Positions 5,822-7,754 of a stretch of 7,754 nucleotides of DNA are shown piece after piece (within the stretch, counting starts at the first letter, position 1; every line of letters begins with the position of its first letter). Made by a program: the position numbers and the translations under genes. Source of the stretch: Neisseriaceae bacterium (lineage in GTDB: Bacteria > Pseudomonadota > Gammaproteobacteria > Burkholderiales > UBA11063); the NCBI GenBank assembly GCA_947470205.1, contig CANISK010000063.1, forward strand, positions 1 through 7,754. Reading direction: 5' to 3'. The notes below the pieces were generated by a model. It was given only the letters and a program-made list of their open reading frames with translations. It was not told the DNA's origin and did not search any database.

Positions 5822-7754
5822 CTAAATACGATTAATATACTTAATTAGGTATTTACCAGTATAGCTTTTTTTATTTTTAGTGATGTCTTTTGGAGTACCT
5901 GCTGCAATGATAGTGCCACCCCCAGCCCCGCCTTCTGGCCCTAAATCTATAATCCAATCCGCTGTTTTTATGACGTCCAAGTTATGTTCAATCACCACCA
6001 CCGTATTGCCATTATCGGCAAATCTGTGCAGTATTTGAAGTAACAATTCAATATCATAAAAATGTAAACCAGTGGTTGGTTCGTCTAATATGTATAATGT
6101 TTTACCAGTGTCTCGTTTGGAGAGCTCCAAGGCAAGTTTTACTCTTTGTGCCTCTCCACCAGACAATGTAGTTGCGGCTTGTCCTAACCGTATATAACCC
6201 AATCCAACTTCTTTTAATGTGGAAAGTTTTTTAGCGATGGTTGGAATTGAGATAAAAAATTCATAAGCATCATCTACAGTAAATCCCAAGACCTCATGAA
6301 TATTTTTATTTTTATAAAATACTTCCAATGTTTCGCGATTATATCTTTTACCTTTACAGGTATCACATGTAACATATATATCTGGTAGAAAATGCATTTC
6401 TACTTTTATAGCTCCATCTCCAGAGCATGCCTCACATCTACCACCCTTTACGTTAAACGAGAACCTACCAGCTGTGTATCCACGCTCACGAGATAGTTTA
6501 GTTTGGGTAAAAATCTCACGGATATGAGTAAAAAGCCCAGTATATGTCGCAGGGTTTGACCGTGGGGTGCGTCCAATGGGGCTTTGATCTACGTTAATCA
6601 CTTTATCAAATTTATCTAATCCAATGATTTTTTTAAATGGAGCACTATCGATGTTGGCGCCATTTAATGTATGGGCTGCTATCTTGTACAATGTATCGTT
6701 AACAAGGGTAGACTTACCAGAACCTGAAACACCAGTAACACACACCACGTTCCCAATGGGGATACTCACATCAATATTTTTGAGATTATTACCAGTTGCA
6801 CCCAATATCTCTAAAAATCCATTATTTTGTGGGCGAAGTTTATCTGGAATCTGAATTTGTCTTTTTTTCGATAAATATTGCCCAGTGATTGAATTTGGAT
6901 TATTTATGATATCTTTATATGAACCACAAGCCACAACCTCTCCGCCGTGCTCTCCAGCGTATGGCCCAATATCCACAATGTAGTCAGCATGTAAAATAGC
7001 ATCTTCATCATGTTCAACTACAATCACGGTATTTCCCAAGTCTCGAAGTTTTGTTAATGTGCCAATTAATCGATCATTATCTCTTTGGTGTAGCCCAATA
7101 GATGGCTCATCCAACACATACATCACCCCAGTTAAACCTGATCCAATTTGGCTTGCCAAGCGAATTCGCTGTGCCTCGCCCCCAGATAATGTATCAGCAG
7201 ATCTATGTAATGCAATGTAATCTAGCCCAACATCAATTAAAAACCCAATTCGGCTAGATATTTCACGAATAATCTTATCACCAATTTCTTTTTTGTTACC
7301 CACCAAATCTAACTTATCAAAAAATTCCTTACATTGTTTTAGTGGCCAGTTACTAATCTCTGACAAAGGAACATTTCCAACTAGCACATTACGATACTCA
7401 GACTTCAGTCTCGAGCCTCCACATTCAGTACATGTTTTGTTATTTTGATACTTAGACAATTCTTCTTTGATATATTGGCTATCTGTTTCAAAATATCTTC
7501 TAGAGAGGGTATTGATAATCCCCTCAAATGCTGTTTTATTTTTGACAAATCGCCCAGATTCACTTAATATCTGCATTTCTATTGTGGTGTCGCCAGAACC
7601 ATATAGTAATATATCTTGTGCTTTGATAGATAACTCACACCACGGGATCTCTAAATCAAATTTATAATGTTTAGCAACTGCAATTAACATTTGATAAGTG
7701 TATTGATTTTTTTTATCCCATCCTTTAACCGCACCAGCTCCTATACTGATATCT
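5822..7754 (-). CDS. uvrA: Excinuclease ABC subunit A (UvrA), N-terminal third missing at the window edge
   Basis: UvrA dimers recognise bulky DNA lesions and load UvrB in nucleotide excision repair. The frame is open to the right edge; the 21 codons before the internal ATG at 7690 read [20 protein letters not shown], which aligns with the E. coli GGAIRGWDRRN region, so that ATG is not the true start. About 643 of the usual 940 residues are visible. Counting from the ATG at 7690: CTECGG (87-92) is the second cysteine pair of the first zinc module, LSGGEAQR (168-175) and [13 protein letters not shown] (192-204) are the first ABC signature and Walker [10 protein letters not shown] (320-328) is the second Walker A, and Cys419, Cys422, Cys442 and Cys445 form the C-terminal zinc finger. 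A second LSGGEAQR and [10 protein letters not shown] follow. All nucleotide-binding residues look intact. It ends in TAG, 16 nt before the preferred recG ATG. Confidence 0.97.
   Translation of the reverse strand, partial: DISIGAGAVKGWDKKNQYTYQMLIAVAKHYKFDLEIPWCELSIKAQDILLYGSGDTTIEMQILSESGRFVKNKTAFEGIINTLSRRYFETDSQYIKEELSKYQNNKTCTECGGSRLKSEYRNVLVGNVPLSEISNWPLKQCKEFFDKLDLVGNKKEIGDKIIREISSRIGFLIDVGLDYIALHRSADTLSGGEAQRIRLASQIGSGLTGVMYVLDEPSIGLHQRDNDRLIGTLTKLRDLGNTVIVVEHDEDAILHADYIVDIGPYAGEHGGEVVACGSYKDIINNPNSITGQYLSKKRQIQIPDKLRPQNNGFLEILGATGNNLKNIDVSIPIGNVVCVTGVSGSGKSTLVNDTLYKIAAHTLNGANIDSAPFKKIIGLDKFDKVINVDQSPIGRTPRSNPATYTGLFTHIREIFTQTKLSRERGYTAGRFSFNVKGGRCEACSGDGAIKVEMHFLPDIYVTCDTCKGKRYNRETLEVFYKNKNIHEVLGFTVDDAYEFFISIPTIAKKLSTLKEVGLGYIRLGQAATTLSGGEAQRVKLALELSKRDTGKTLYILDEPTTGLHFYDIELLLQILHRFADNGNTVVVIEHNLDVIKTADWIIDLGPEGGAGGGTIIAAGTPKDITKNKKSYTGKYLIKYINRI

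Noticed and set aside
6624..7667. Two plus-strand open frames inside uvrA
   Set aside because: Both are antisense to highly conserved UvrA segments and show no independent coding evidence.
1..7754. CRISPR array, tRNA, rRNA or prophage genes
   Set aside because: I saw no regularly spaced direct repeats, no cloverleaf with CCA-type end, no rRNA core motifs and no phage structural or integrase proteins.

Overview
The window is strongly A+T-rich (about two-thirds A+T by eye) bacterial DNA. The encoded proteins are rich in Lys, Asn and Ile. UvrA and RecG read as proteobacterial: RecG has the LLLHIPIRYED wedge-domain entry and UvrA closely follows the enterobacterial sequence from memory. A lipoprotein with a signal peptidase II lipobox points to a Gram-negative envelope. 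A gamma- or betaproteobacterium with an A+T-rich, perhaps host-associated, genome fits best, but this is inference and I cannot name a genus.

Layout. Positions 1-358 (minus strand) hold the 5' part of an unrecognised hydrophilic gene that runs off the left edge. Its promoter has an 11-nt A/T homopolymer inside the -35/-10 spacer. Positions 359-829 are non-coding and contain a MITE-like inverted-repeat element (503-674) and the murI upstream region. murI (830-1636, plus strand, TTG start) encodes glutamate racemase. It converges on a minus-strand lipoprotein gene (1765-3327), with a strong hairpin terminator between them at 1697-1738. Positions 3328-3732 are non-coding: a long leader with a candidate extended -10 promoter for the lipoprotein, then a second MITE-like/REP-like element (3554-3707). 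recG (minus strand, ending at 3733) and the 3' two-thirds of uvrA (5822 to the right edge, minus strand) lie almost end to end and look co-transcribed in the order uvrA-recG.

Functionally, uvrA (nucleotide excision repair damage recognition) and recG (fork regression and branch migration) form a DNA-repair pair. murI supplies D-glutamate for peptidoglycan. The 520-aa lipoprotein combines three beta-sandwich-like repeats with a C-terminal DUF1566/Lcl_C-like domain and is the most accessory gene here. I saw no transposase, CRISPR array, tRNA or rRNA. The most interesting signals are non-coding: two unrelated terminal-inverted-repeat elements that both enclose a palindromic core beginning with GTCATT, and the homopolymer-spaced promoter that could be phase-variable.
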